Shown: positions 24,611 to 62,589 of the stretch, in pieces
How positions within the stretch are numbered: the stretch's first letter is position 1
How the letters are laid out: the number at the start of each line of letters is the position of its first letter
DNA from: Sorex araneus
Taxonomy: Eukaryota; Chordata; Mammalia; Eulipotyphla; Soricidae
DNA length: 64,000 nucleotides
Direction of reading: 5' to 3'
Assembly (NCBI RefSeq): GCF_027595985.1
Contig: NC_073306.1
Location: 194,139,000-194,202,999, forward strand
Position numbers and translations under genes: made by a program
The notes under the pieces: generated by a model
Databases searched by the model: none
What the model was told of the DNA's origin: nothing
The model's input: only the letters and a program-made list of their open reading frames with translations

Positions 24611-25344
24611 ACAAGGCACTCACACCCAGGGACTGCCCCTGGCACGTGTAATCCCACCAACAGTCAGCATTCAGAGACTTAAAACAAGTTCCTGGAAGAA
24701 AGCAACGCAGAGTCTCTTGCCCACGTGCCTGGCTGTCTTCCCCGAGGCCCCTCAAGAGGATGGGCTTCAGCTTCCCACCCCGCCTTGAGCAGAGCTCCTG
24801 CGGCCAAAGACCTCCAGAGCCTAGCCACAGCCATGTTCAAGGCCCCCTTTCACACTTTCGAACGAGCCTCACACTTGAAGGTACTGGCAGAGGAACCCAG
24901 GTGTATGGGACCGGGGGCTGAGACCTCCAAGCCTGCTTGGATCAGGACCGGACCTCTTCCACCCAGATTTCCCATTTTCCAGTAGATAGGCGGTAATACC
25001 CAGGGACTGCCCTCAGCGTTGTGTAATCCCACCAATGGCCAGCATCCACAGACTTAAAACCAAGCTCCCAGAAGCATCTTATAGTCTACTTCTCCCTCTG
25101 GGAGAACCTGGCAAGCTATGGAGAGTTTCCCGCCCACATGGGAGAGCCTGGCAAAATCCCCATGGTGTATTATGTGCCAAAACCAGTAACAATGCTGGGT
25201 CTCATTCCCCTGACCCTGAAAGAGTCTCCATCATTGGGAAGGATGAGTAAAGAGAGGCTTCTAAAATCTCAGGACTAGGATGAATGGAGACGTTACTGAG
25301 ACTGCTCAAGAAATTCGACAATCAACAGGATGATGATGATGATG
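24611..25344 (+). mobile_element. Composite retroposon copy C2, full 734 bp
   Basis: Flanked by an 11-bp perfect target-site duplication, atatacttatg (24600-24610 and 25345-25355). The 5' ~470 bp is not SINE-like. It starts with a segment (24621-24705: cacacccagggactgcccc to acttaaaaca) that recurs at ~24990-25072, about 370 bp later. The 3' ~270 bp (from ~25080) is a SINE-B2 body, and the element ends in (GAT)n rather than poly(A). The structure resembles a composite, SVA-like retroposon; no name is known to me. Confidence 0.75.
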
Positions 25345-25652
25345 ATATACTTATGGGTGTATAAATATATACACATTTAAATTTATATTATACACATTTG
25401 TATACTATATACACACATGAACACATAGTGATTGACTACGTAAAATTAGCAGAAAAAAATCTGAATTAAAATGTTAGTATAGTAAGGTCATGACTAAGGT
25501 AAATATACAAAAGACATTTTCCTTTTCATTTTCTACTAATAAACAGTAGAAACTCAGTAATTAACAACAAAAACTTATTTATTGGTGGTAGGAAAACAAT
25601 GGTATATTTTTGAAATTATTATTCAGTTTCTGATAAAACTAAAGGTAGACTT

Positions 25653-25834
25653 GGGGCTGGAGAGATAGCACAGCGGGTAGGGCGTTTGCCTTGCACTCGG
25701 CCGACCCAGGTTCAAATCCCAGCATCCCATATGGTCCCCTGAGCATGGCCAGGGGTGGTTCCTGAGTGCAGAGCCAGGAGTAACCCCTGTGCATTTCCGG
25801 GTGTGACCCAAAAAGCAAAAAAAAAAAAAAAAAA
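25653..25834 (+). mobile_element. SINE-A, young copy
   Basis: Near-consensus, long poly(A), flanked by a 17-bp duplication, aaactaaaggtagactt (25636-25652 and 25835-25851). Confidence 0.95.
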
Positions 25835-25851
25835 AAACTAAAGGTAGACTT

Positions 25852-26600
25852 ACCACAAGACCCCACAATTTTGCATAAAACCTAAGTTTTATACAACTGA
25901 TAAAAAATTTTTAGTGCACAAAGCCATGCACGGAAATGATCTTAGCAGCTTTATTCATAAATATGAATAACCAGAAATATATCAAAGGGATAAACTGAGG
26001 CATTACTACACATGGAATAATGAGAGATTGCAGGAAAGGTTGAGGATAGTGCAACTAATCTATGTGATACTGTAATTGTGAATATAAAACGTTAAGTATT
26101 TGTCAAAACTCCTAGAGCTTTACTTCACAAAAAGTAAAAGAAATCTTTGTGTAGATATTCCTGCATGAACTCAGAAAATGATAAAATAATCTAAGTATGC
26201 TACTATATATAATGTATTCCAAACACTGAACTAAGGTCACCTGTCATCCCATTGCTCATCGATTTGTTCGAGCAGGCACCAGTAACATCTCTCATTGAGA
26301 GACTTATTGTTACTGTTTTTGGCATATCCAATATGCACAGGTAGTTTGCCAGGCTCTGCCGTGCGGGCTCGGTACTCTCGGTAGCTTGCCGGGATCTCCG
26401 AGAGGGGCAGAGGAATAGAACTCGGGTCGGCCTCCTGAAAGGCGAATGCCCAACCGCTGTGCTATTGCTCCAGCCCCGAGGCCACCTAATTGTAGAATAT
26501 AACAGATGGGATCCAGGGTGTTGTGGGGAATGGATATTGGAACTTTGGTGGTAGACAGGGTCTGGCAATTGTACTATTAAAATATGTTATCTTGTAAACT
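25852..26600 (+). mobile_element. Old L1 3' end, split by a SINE-B
   Basis: Matches the mammalian L1 3' region (gcagctttattcataaat, then atgaataaccagaaata and gtcaaaactcctagagcttt). Heavily diverged. It lies immediately downstream of SULT1B1. Confidence 0.55.
26235..26478 (-). mobile_element. SINE-B1
   Basis: Reverse copy, full length: tcatcccattgctcatcgat to gtgctattgctccagccccg. Confidence 0.85.
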
Positions 26601-26889
26601 AATAGTATTTCTAATCAAACAAAAGGGGGAATTAATCTGTGATTTAGACTTTCAAAACTCACGAGGAAAAAATGTTTCCATTATTTATTTTTTAAAGTAA
26701 GGTTTAGCTACAGAGGTTTATTTCCACAAAATATAACTATGGAAAGTAGAAATTGTTTCATTAATGGCACTAAAAACTAAGCTTTGAAACATATTTTCAG
26801 ATTCATAAATCTATTTGACAACCTAGAGCAGGTAGAACTGTCCTTGTTTAAAGTATTATTGGTTATTCTTCAATTGTTACAAGGACTCT

Positions 26890-37486
<10,597 letters not shown>

Positions 37487-37499
37487 TTCTGTACCAGAT

Positions 37500-38185
37500 T
37501 GTAGAAATACTAGCTACAATATGTATTAACAATGCAATAAAAGAGAATATAGAACCCAAATCAGAGACAGAGCAGCTAATGTTATTAAGACACCTTAAGT
37601 TTCTACAAGGCAGAATTGACCTTTCATACACTGAGCAAACAGGTCTAAATATGCAGGGTAGTTTGCTGGCATAAAGTTGTAGATTACAAGAGCAGCAATT
37701 GACTTAGTGACAAACAGAACAAAGGTCGTTAGTTGAAATTTGAACAAAATGAATCTGCACATCTTACTTTAAATTGCATTTCACAGAACAAAAAATATTT
37801 GAACTTAAGACAAAATAAATCTACCATTCATCAGTATACTTCCATTATACCTGGTTTTTCTTTCTGTTCTGTGTACATACATGCAATTGTTTTCTCAGTT
37901 ACTTTCTAAGATTATGTTTTTCTACATCACTGGCTTAAACAGCTGAACTATGAAGCTATTTTCAGTGTTACTTTAATTTGGGATGTGTGTGCTTCAGCAG
38001 TACTAAATTTCCTGGAAAGAACCACTTTCCAAGAAAAAAAGTCGAGTGTTTCACTAGTAATTTAGTAATATTTTAAAATATTTTTCCGCATTAGTGCTTC
38101 ATTTTTAGACCACATTTGTTATACATTTAACTCACTAGCCTGTTCTTCTGAAATGTGTTTTTAATCCCATTCAATGCATTTTTGT
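37500..38185. other. Upstream flank of SULT1B1 coding exon 1
   Basis: Should hold an intron or 5' UTR. No canonical TATA or CpG island is obvious; the promoter cannot be placed from sequence alone. Confidence 0.35.
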
Positions 38186-38194
38186 GTGTTTTTT

Positions 38195-38370
38195 GTTTTG
38201 TTTTGTTTTGTTTTGTTTTGAGCTATACCCTGTGGTACTGAGGGCTTTCTCCTGGCTCTGAGCTCAGGGATTCCTCCTGGTGTGGCTTAGAGGAACTTCC
38301 ACATGTGGTCAGAACCTGGATAGATCAAGTGCAAAGGAAGAGCCCTACACCTCGTCCTCTGCCTCTAGTT
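38195..38370 (-). mobile_element. SINE-A, old copy with (TTTTG)n tail
   Basis: The tail appears as (ttttg)5 at ~38197-38220, followed by accctgtggtactgagggct and the diverged body. Confidence 0.65.
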
Positions 38371-38491
38371 CCCCTGCCTGCAGAGACATTCAGCACAGTT
38401 TCATTTCAGATAGGCAGTTTTCTTCTCTAGAAAATCATTTTGGTAATGTTTAAAATTTTTTTTATTTCAGCAGTTTAATCATACTTAGATT

Positions 38492-38536
38492 GAAGAGCAA
38501 TGGGATGACAGTGACAGTGACAGTGACAGTACAGTT
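38492..38536 (+). mobile_element. SINE-B tail fragment with (GACAGT)n
   Basis: gaagagcaatgggatgacag followed by four gacagt units. Confidence 0.65.
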
Positions 38537-39194
38537 ATAAAGACTGTTTTAGTTTTTAATTAGTTATAGTATAAATTTCTAGGATTTTTCATTAATTTTT
38601 TTTTCTTTGTATTATGGATGCTTATAATTGTTATTGTATGCCTGAATTTCCTTGTGGACGATTTACTTTAGTAAAATGTCTCTTTAAAGATTTTGTAAAT
38701 TGAATATTAAACCAAAATCTCATTTGAATGCTTATATAGCATGAAATAAGTAAGGAAAGTAAATAAAACTCTTATTTGTTTGCTTTCTTATATAACATTT
38801 TGAAGTAATAAAACTACATTTCCACTTTTTTTATGCATGACAGCTATTATAGCAAAGTGATTGTGCTTTGAGGGCAGAGATTCATTTTCATATTTTCTGA
38901 TATAAGCCGTATAGACACACTTGTTTCCACAAATAATGGGTTTTAACATTAACCTTTTCTCTTCCTCTTGATTTTCACTTCTTTATTCCTTTGAAAGGAA
39001 GTATTATTATTTTACATGTGCATATTTGATTCATACTTGTTATTCAAATTTAATTCATGTACATGTACCATACAATCTCAATTGGTATCATCTGAGAGTT
39101 TGTTAGAAATAAAACATATTAGCACTCAATCCAGAAAATACATATTTTAAAAGAATCCTCAAGTTATTTGCACGCAAAAAAAAAGAAGTCTCTC

Positions 39195-39267
39195 CTAGAG
39201 GTGCTGGCCACCAAATAGCTGATGGCTGTGTGCGACCATCCTATCTGCTGTGCTCTCTCTCCAGCCC
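39195..39267 (-). mobile_element. SINE head fragment
   Basis: ctatctgctgtgctctctct and ccagccc, i.e. the reverse of the tRNA head. The body is not recognisable. Confidence 0.45.
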
Positions 39268-39391
39268 TTGAAATTCAATGAATTTTAAGCAACTTTCTAA
39301 TAATCCTGGCTTTAGATTATCAAAATGAATTATCCAGAAAATAATTTTTGTTTGGTAGCACCTTGTGTTTGTTATATTGCCTATTCTGAAA

Positions 39392-39429
39392 GTGAATCCT
39401 ATATTTATTTGTGAATCCTATATTTATTT
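39392..39429. repeat. Perfect 19-bp tandem duplication
   Basis: gtgaatcctatatttattt occurs twice head to tail (39392-39410 and 39411-39429). Confidence 0.9.
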
Positions 39430-39439
39430 GTATGTTTAT

Positions 39440-40018
39440 TTAAAGAATTGGGTCAAGATGCACAAGTTAGTAGATAAAGAGGCACAAAATGGGTGACACC
39501 ACAGACGTAGATTTAGCATCCTGAGTCCTTAGATCTGCAATATGACTACACTTGGTTATTCTGCAAATCTGGAGTGTGTGGTGGCACTCAGCATCAGAAA
39601 ATATCTCTGTTGCGTCTCATTTGAATAAGGATCACCTATTTATTTATTTATTCTTTTTTGACAAAACAAATTTACCTGTGATAAAAAAAAAGCAACTAAT
39701 GTTATGTCTGATATAAAAGTGCTGTCAGAGAAGGATGAAGATCAGGAGCAAGATGAAAATAAGGCTGCTGAGTCAAAGTACAAAGTTCATCACATCTGAG
39801 CAGAGGGTGTAACCAGCTTAGAAACCTGTCTGTATAAGTGTTGAATCAGCACTGCCTCATTATGACTACCTGATGATGACTTTAAAACTACTTGGGGTGC
39901 TGGGAATAGTGGAAAGTTCTGGAAAATATATAAAAAAACTTTTGTTATTGTGTCAATACTCAGGAATATGGCTTGTTTGCTTTAAAATATAAAAATATTT
40001 GCTTCAAAATATAAAAAT
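39440..40018. other. Unassigned intergenic DNA between the two SULT genes
   Basis: No exon or known repeat seen. The 39640-39960 part is slightly GC-richer, but no frame is long enough to call a pseudogene. Confidence 0.4.
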
Positions 40019-40019
40019 T

Positions 40020-40185
40020 AGGGGCAGAATGTAAGCATAGCAAGTAGGGGATTTTCCTTGCTCATATCATATCTGAGTTTGATCCTCTGAGCCATGTATG
40101 CTGCCCAAACACTGCCGGTAGTGATCCTGGGCACAGAACCAGGAGTAAACCCTGAGCATTGCAGGTATGTGCCCAAACCCAAACG
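40020..40185 (+). mobile_element. SINE-A, old copy
   Basis: ggggcagaatgtaagcatag head, then cacagaaccaggagtaaacc and ctgagcattgcaggta. Confidence 0.65.
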
Positions 40186-40329
40186 GAATAAATGGAAACA
40201 ATTGCAAAGCAATTATGCTCTTAGGAGAAGCTAATAAAGTTATCCTATATTCAAATTAGGCTTACTTTAACGAGGAAATAAAATTTCCACAAATTGTCAA
40301 TCTAGCAATTTTTGGTCACACTGAACTCC

Positions 40330-41975
40330 AGAAACTGAAATCAATGACATAAACAACATATTCTGTATTCTGAAATGTCCTTCATGTGATGCACGTGTAC
40401 ACAGAGGCGTGGATGTGTGTGCAGGGCTGGAGGGAAGACAACAGTAGAGGGGACTGACTGACACTGATTTCCTTTTCCCTGCAATAATGTAACAGTACTG
40501 AGAAGATACCCATCTCTAGCATATCTCAGAGGAGTCCCATTGAACACAGATATATAAATGATCATTGAAAGCCGACTAGGTTCTGCAGAGCATAAGCTAC
40601 ACCAAGTTTCCTGTGTGAAAATTGAAATGAGGGGGAAACATTCCAATTACAAATACGTTTAAAACAGCATTCACTCCAGGTACGGTCTGTACACAGAGAA
40701 GGACTAAAAGTTATGTGTGGAGAAGAAATTTTACCCAAAACTTGGAAGCTGAAACAGAAACTGCAAGAAAAAAAAGATTTATAAAAGCAAGTCTTTGACC
40801 TCACAATTGAATCCCCCTTTTCTGTTTTCACAATACGTTGCTGTTACTGAAAGGAAGTCTGGGATCAGGGTGGTCCTGGATGCAAGGCAAAGGAAGTTCT
40901 GTGAGGCGCTCCTCTGGCAATGAAAGAAACAAAGGTCGAGGATTTGATCTGAACGTGTTAATCACCAGCTTTGCAGGCAGTTAAGATATAGAATGTTTGA
41001 TGTGTGTGCACAGAGTCAGGCTCTGCTATTTCAACAGCTGGCAGAGTCATGAAGCACTGGGAAGGAAGTGGCTTAGGGTAGTAGCAGGAAGTAAGGAAAT
41101 TCAGAAATTGCTTAGATATGAAGGGCCCAGCACGCTTCAAAGCATGTAAGAGAACGGGATAGGAAAGGAACATGAAGGATCACTGCATGAAAGCTTTCTG
41201 CTGCTTGACAAATTGAATCGATGTCTTAGGACTATTTTCCATTTTAACAGCTTAAACTGTATGATGATATATTAATGTTATATTATAATAGTAATTTTAT
41301 ATTTATATAATAATTTGAACATAGTCACACAACTACTTTAATAATCATTTTCTATTCAATAAATAAATGAGGTAAAATTTTTGGTCAAGATGAAATGGGT
41401 CTGTGTGTATTTAATCTCTCAGAAAAAAGTTCCCTTGTCATAGATAGAACAAACAAACATATGAACACATATACAAGGAGAAAACTACTTGGAAAGTATA
41501 AACAGGCAAGACAGCGCTGTTTATTGAAGAAAGAATATCTGTTACTTTAATCATTTCTACAACTTTGTACCTTTATCTGGGGGGTGGGGTAGGGAGTTAT
41601 GCTCATCACCTAGACACAGAGGGCAAGTTTGTGTGTAGAGCAGAAATTTTACTTAGAAACATACTCCTGTTATGCATTCTTACTACCCTTGAGCTTATAT
41701 GGGATGCAAGAAATTATATAGGAGCAAAATATTCAGAAGTCTTAACTAGTGTCAGGATACACTTCTATGACCTTTTATAACCTTGCTGTGTGGCACCATC
41801 TTTGATCCTTCATGGAATAAAAAAGAGCCTCAGGGAAAATTCCTCAGGTAATCTCCAGTATTTCAAGGTAAGAAAGGGTGGAGCAATGGAGTGATTTAGC
41901 TTATCCTTAGCTAAGCAAATGTAAACTGGTTTCAATCTTTGATGATAGGCAAGTGAACAAACATGTAGAGTCAGG
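40330..41975. other. Intergenic DNA, possible regulatory or exonic region upstream of SULT1B1
   Basis: GC-richer than its flanks. Two segments (about 40680-40750 and 41610-41660) share an acacagagg...gaaattttac pattern, so an old duplicated or retroelement sequence is possible. A non-coding first exon or promoter of SULT1B1 may lie here, but nothing in the sequence proves it. Confidence 0.3.
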
Positions 41976-42004
41976 AAAAGCTCAATGGACATGGGAAGCT
42001 TTTT

Positions 42005-42177
42005 TTTTTTTTTGCTTTTTGGGTCACACCCAGCGATGCTCAGGGGTTACTCCTGGCTTTGCACTCAGGAATCACTCCTGGCGGTGCTTGGGGGACCATA
42101 TGGGATGCCGGGGATCGAACCCGGGTCGGCCACGTTCAAGGCAAATGCCCTACCCGCTGTGCTATCGCTCCGGCCCC
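42005..42177 (-). mobile_element. SINE-A, young copy
   Basis: Near-consensus reverse copy with a 17-bp duplication, ggacatgggaagctttt, around 41987-42004 and 42178-42194. Confidence 0.95.
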
Positions 42178-42214
42178 GGACATGGGAAGCTTTTAACAAA
42201 AAATTATTTATATA

Positions 42215-42382
42215 TTTCTATTTAGTTTTGGTTGTTTGGGTCCCACACCTAGAGATGGTCAGGGCTTACTCCTGGCTCTACACTCAGGGATCATTCCTGG
42301 CAGGCTCAGGCTCGGCAAACGGGAATCTAGGTCAGCTGTCTGCAAGGCAAATGCCCTATCCCATGTACTGTCAATCTGACTC
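42215..42382 (-). mobile_element. SINE-A, old copy
   Basis: gggtcccacacctagagatg, then gctgtctgcaaggcaaatgc. Tandem to the young copy, same orientation. Confidence 0.7.
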
Positions 42383-42739
42383 ATCATTTTGTATTGAATA
42401 TTTAATTATCTTTTTAGTTTGGTATGGATGTAATTACAGTACCACACCTCTCACCAGAAAACAGTTCCTATAGCCAAAAATCCCTCTGCACACTGCACAC
42501 CTCTCAGTGCTCGCTCTCTCCCTCTTCTCTGTGACTTAGATGCAAGTGTCCTTATGTCCCCTCTGGGGATGCAACAACAGCCTTTCGGGACTCTGATGGT
42601 CACTTTTGAGATACTGACTAACCAGGCCAGACATTTCAGTGCTCAGAGCCCCACTGTACTTTTCTGTAATGTTAAGGACATAGTGCTTGGTCATCTCTAG
42701 GTCTACTCTCTACCCAACAGTGCTCAGGGAGTCATGTGG

Positions 42740-43778
42740 TGTAGGATAACATAGCCTCAGGTAGTTTAGGTTTATTGGGTTACTCCCGTCACAGTGCTCC
42801 CATTCCTCTGTGTTTATTTGTAGCTTCTTTCTTACTGTTCTGTTGACTTGTAAATACCGTTTTTCTCTTCTCCTTGAGTCCTTTGCATAGTTTATTCAGA
42901 GCAATGTCCTTTTTGTATGGACACAGGAAGACTTAGCAAATGCTATGCTTTTATAACCTGGGAGTCATTTGACTCTACATGATATTTTCCTCCTGGGCAT
43001 CTGTTCTCTCGACCTAAGCCTCAGCTGCCCTTACTTCCTAGCACCCCCAAAAGCAGGGTCCCGACGAGGGACGAGACGGACCCAGGGCAAGCGGTGAGTT
43101 ATATGCTACCCTGGCATCGAGATGGGCCTGGCCAAAGTGCCTAATGCTTAACTATAAGTTAAGAGCTTGATCATGGACAAATGTTGTCATGATCCAAACA
43201 GTGATAACTAGATTTGGACCCTGCTAGGGTGAGGAATGATTAATCTGGCCTGAGTGCTGTGGTTTAAGTCTGTGGCAAGATGTTGCCAGGAAAGCTGCCT
43301 TGCAAGCCTCAATGTATCTCTTGCTATGTCCATACAAAAATAACTAGTATTAAGATGCTAATAAGTGTTTGGACTAAGGAAAGGAAAAAAAAAACCTTAA
43401 GAGTCAGGAAGGGCTTTGGAATGCCCTGCCCTCAGGAAGTGCTTTCTTATGTTGATTTTGCTTCCTGGCTGGGTGTAGCCTAGAGGACAAGGTGGGAGAG
43501 AGAAGTAGGAGGGAGACTAGAGAAGGAGAGGCTGGAATTGATGCAGAGAGAGGCCGGAGCTGGGAGTGTGGGAGATGAGAAAGATGAAAGATTAAATAAA
43601 CGGTAACTAATCAGCAACCAGCTTGGTCCTCGTTCTTCCTTCGCCTGTCCTTGACCACCGGCCATCCTGGTCAAGTCCACACACTGCGGTTCCAGAGCAC
43701 CGAACGCAGGTGGTGAGACAGAGCTGCCCAGAGAGCCCGTGAGTGCACGCGCCCCTCGGCGTGCCTTAGTTTTTTACA
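42740..43778 (+). mobile_element. Solo LTR of the same ERV family, copy 2
   Basis: 1039 bp, TGTAGG...TTTACA, flanked by atgtgg (42734-42739) and atttgg (43779-43784), a 6-bp duplication with one mismatch. AATAAA lies at 43595-43600. It is near-collinear with copy 1 apart from a deletion of some 70 bp before the 3' third. It lies between SULT1B1 and SULT1D1 in opposite orientation to both. No open reading frame of note. Confidence 0.87.
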
Positions 43779-43864
43779 ATTTGGTATTAGAAATAATATT
43801 CCTATGCATATAAAACATATAGACCTAATTTCAAAGCCATCTTTCTGGGCGGTAGTACTCCTCG

Positions 43865-44064
43865 TTTTTTTTTTTTTTTTTTTTTGTCTTTGTTTCTCTA
43901 TTAGGACTATAACCAGTGGTGCTTGGGGCCTACGCTCAGGAGGGACTTTCGGAAGTGCTCAGAAAGCCATCCGTAGTACCTGGTGGTGATCAGGCTATGA
44001 ACCAGGCAGGGTCAGATGCATACAAGACAAGCCCCTTAACCTCAATAGTACCTCTTCAGTCCCT
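43865..44064 (-). mobile_element. SINE-A, old copy
   Basis: Poly-T start, ataaccagtggtgcttgggg, then cctcttcagtccct. It lies 80 bp after the solo LTR. Confidence 0.6.
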
Positions 44065-44069
44065 AGAAG

Positions 44070-44690
44070 TTTTGTCTTAAATTCAACTGCAACACCAATT
44101 ACTGAATGTGCCTCGGACTATAATATAGTAACCATAGTATAGCAACCTGGGCACAGCCCAGAATTAGAAACCTGTTGCAACCTTAATTTTGAATATTTGC
44201 TTGCAACCCAAACGTGCTCAAATTTGACGCTACCATAGGCCTTACCAAACTTCACACTCTTGGACTTCAGGGTGTTTCCCAGCCCTGCGTTAGTCTGGCA
44301 CTGTGATTGCTACCAGGTATTAGCAAACCGAAACCTTCTGATAGACACATGAATCTTCTTGCTGCCACAGTGGCTGTAGGGCTAACACCAACACGGACCT
44401 TTCCATTTATGTCTTGATCTGCTGTATATCAGCACTGCAGCCACTGCCAGGCACCTGTAGTGGAGAACCCAGCTTCAGAGCCTGGTTTGCTAGAGCCGAG
44501 AGCTGTAGGTGCTGCAGTCACTGGTGACTGAAAATTCCCAGATGTCCAGATCAACGCTAACTCAGAAGAGGAGTGACGGTCTGAAATGAATGAGCATGTA
44601 TCCTACATTGCCGTCCAGGCATATCCAAACTCAGACCCTGGTCCCTACTCCTCCATAACACTAGGTACAATGTAGAAGTGGGGAAATGCA
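44070..44690. other. Unassigned GC-richer block
   Basis: No gene seen. It directly precedes L1-like sequence, so it may be part of an old L1. No second copy in the window. Confidence 0.3.
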
Positions 44691-44699
44691 TGCGAGAAA

Positions 44700-45090
44700 G
44701 TGTAAGAGAGATATTTTTTAAATTCTATTAGAAATCAACTTAAAGAGGTAATCAGGAATGAACATTGCATAATGATTATGGAATCATTACATCAAGAAAA
44801 TTTAATACTCTAATAGCTGCACCAAATGTAAGAACATTAAAATATGTAAGGCAAGTAACTATGAGGTATGAATATAGATATCAACAGCAATGGACAAAGG
44901 TGTATATTTTTATTAGCTTTCAATAGTCTCACGTCAATGATATGAACTCACCAATCAAGAGACACAGAAAACAAAATGGATCAAAAAACCCTAAACCCAA
45001 TGTTTTGCTGCCTACAAGAAACACATGATAAATAGTTTCAGAATCAAAAACTGGAAAATAATCTTAAAATCTTTCCAGTATCTAATGTTT
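44700..45090 (+). mobile_element. L1 ORF2 fragments, apparently in swapped order
   Basis: Two pieces resemble L1 ORF2 early region: 44865-45090 (actcaccaatcaagagacac, tgctgcctacaagaaacaca) and 44720-44860 (attgcataatgattatggaa, catcaagaaaatttaat). In intact L1 the second normally follows the first, so the order here looks rearranged. Frames are destroyed. Confidence 0.5.
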
Positions 45091-45474
45091 AGCAAACAAT
45101 TCTAGGGAAGTAAATTTTGAAAAAAAATTCATTAATCTCATATTACAGTGGTTTCATTACTAGCATTATCAGAGGAATCAATATTCTTATGGAGATATTT
45201 TGGGGTGATAGCCATTTATGGATAGATTATATCTTTTATACCTTTATAATAAATTCAATGACTAACTTAAGCTCAAATTTAAGAAGGCATATAAATTGAG
45301 AAAATTTAAACTTTATTTAATCATATACACTTTAAAAATAGTAAAAACATTGTGAAAACTAAATTCATAGTATTAATCTTTCATGTAGGTTTTATAATCA
45401 AGAAGTATCCTATTGCAAAACATTATTAGTAACATGAAATATCACTACAGAATTCACTTTCACTAAATGTCTGT

Positions 45475-45484
45475 TTTATTTATT
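45475..45484 (-). promoter_or_regulatory. Candidate SULT1D1 polyadenylation signal
   Basis: On the minus strand the sequence AATAAATAAA (two overlapping canonical hexamers) lies about 37-46 nt after the SULT1D1 stop codon. Its position suits a short 3' UTR. Further AATAAA hexamers lie downstream in AT-rich DNA, so actual use is uncertain. Confidence 0.45.
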
Positions 45485-45520
45485 TTTCTGTAATTGACTG
45501 TAAAAAAATTGGAAAGAATA

Positions 45521-61374
<15,854 letters not shown>

Positions 61375-61384
61375 TTTTGAGAAA

Positions 61385-62345
61385 CTATATTTAAAGTGAA
61401 GCAAAAATGGTGAAAAATGTTTTAATAAATATTATTTAAAAAATAAATGATTATTTCATTAAATTAACTAAAAATTCATTAATTATATTCAGAAACATCT
61501 GGACATATGTTCATAACACTGTAATTCACTTACTTACTTGCTTACACTCTTTCTTCCCAGGTACTCACAGCTTAATCCTTCCACAAGAAATAATTGGCAT
61601 GCTGAAATTAAAATGGGTTTCTTTGCTCCAAGAAACTTTTACTTGTTTTTAATCTAATGCCTTAAACACCATTCCTTGGTTTCTTCACTAATAATACTTA
61701 CCTGCTCTCAATGCATCTGATGAATTGCAGGCTCTACATTTTCTGTAATGAGTATGCACATTAAATACACAGAAAGTAACGGAAGATTTCTAGAAGAGCA
61801 GATGTAATCTTCCTGGGAACATTTTTCTATGAAGTTCAATAACTGTGCTTTCAGCTTCATAATACATATTAGAAGTAACTATCTTTGTTTCACTCATTAT
61901 AAACAGATTTATTATTAACTTTAGGATTATGCAAAGACTGGCTTTTCAGTAAACAGAATATCAACAGTTTCCCAGCCTGGTTCTCTTTCAAACTAAATCA
62001 GAGAAGAAAACACGTAATAAACAGCAAATCTTTGCTAGCTAGTTCTTTTAGTTTTGCTTTGTAGAAAAATATCATTGTTCTTATTTGTATTTATGTCATT
62101 ATACTTGTACATACTCATACAGAATAATGCTATGAATGCAAAATAATTAATTCAAAAGAATTTATTTGAAAAAGTTTTGTTTGTATAGTCCAATTTATTT
62201 TTTCATCTTTCGAAATTGAATAAAGTCATTTAAGACATCTCTGAGGTGCTAATTCTGGGGTATTCTTCCTGGTTTTTTTTTAATGTACTTTATAGATTCT
62301 GGTCTAAACTTGTATTAAAACTACTTTGAATTAACTTTTATGTAG
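61385..62345. other. Upstream flank of SULT1D1 coding exon 1
   Basis: AT-rich. A 5' UTR exon and promoter are expected here or beyond, but no TATA box or initiator can be assigned with confidence. Confidence 0.35.
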
Positions 62346-62349
62346 CCCT

Positions 62350-62585
62350 GCACTGCACTGTCAAACTGTCATCCCGTTGTTCACCAATTTTACTCAAGTG
62401 GGCACCAGTTACATCTTCATTGTGAGACTTGTTACTGTTTTTGGCATATCCAATATGACACAGCTAGCTTGCCAGGCTCTGCCGTGCTAGCGGGATACTC
62501 CTAGTAGCTTGCTGGGATCTCAGAGAGAGATAGAGGAATTGAACCAGATTAGGCAGCATGCAAGGCAAATGCCCTGCCCACTGTA
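62350..62585 (-). mobile_element. SINE-B1
   Basis: Reverse copy, older: tgtcatcccgttgttcacca to caaggcaaatgccctgccca. Target duplication gaattaacttttatgta / taacttttatgta. Confidence 0.82.
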
Positions 62586-62589
62586 ACTT

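Noticed and set aside
38492-38536. CRISPR-like short repeats
   Set aside because: The regular gacagt units are SINE-B tails. There are no spacers and the genome is mammalian.
41985-42473. 162-codon plus-strand open frame
   Set aside because: Spans two adjacent reverse-oriented SINE-A copies. The recurring GSHPAMLRGYSWLCTQ-like peptide is SINE translation.
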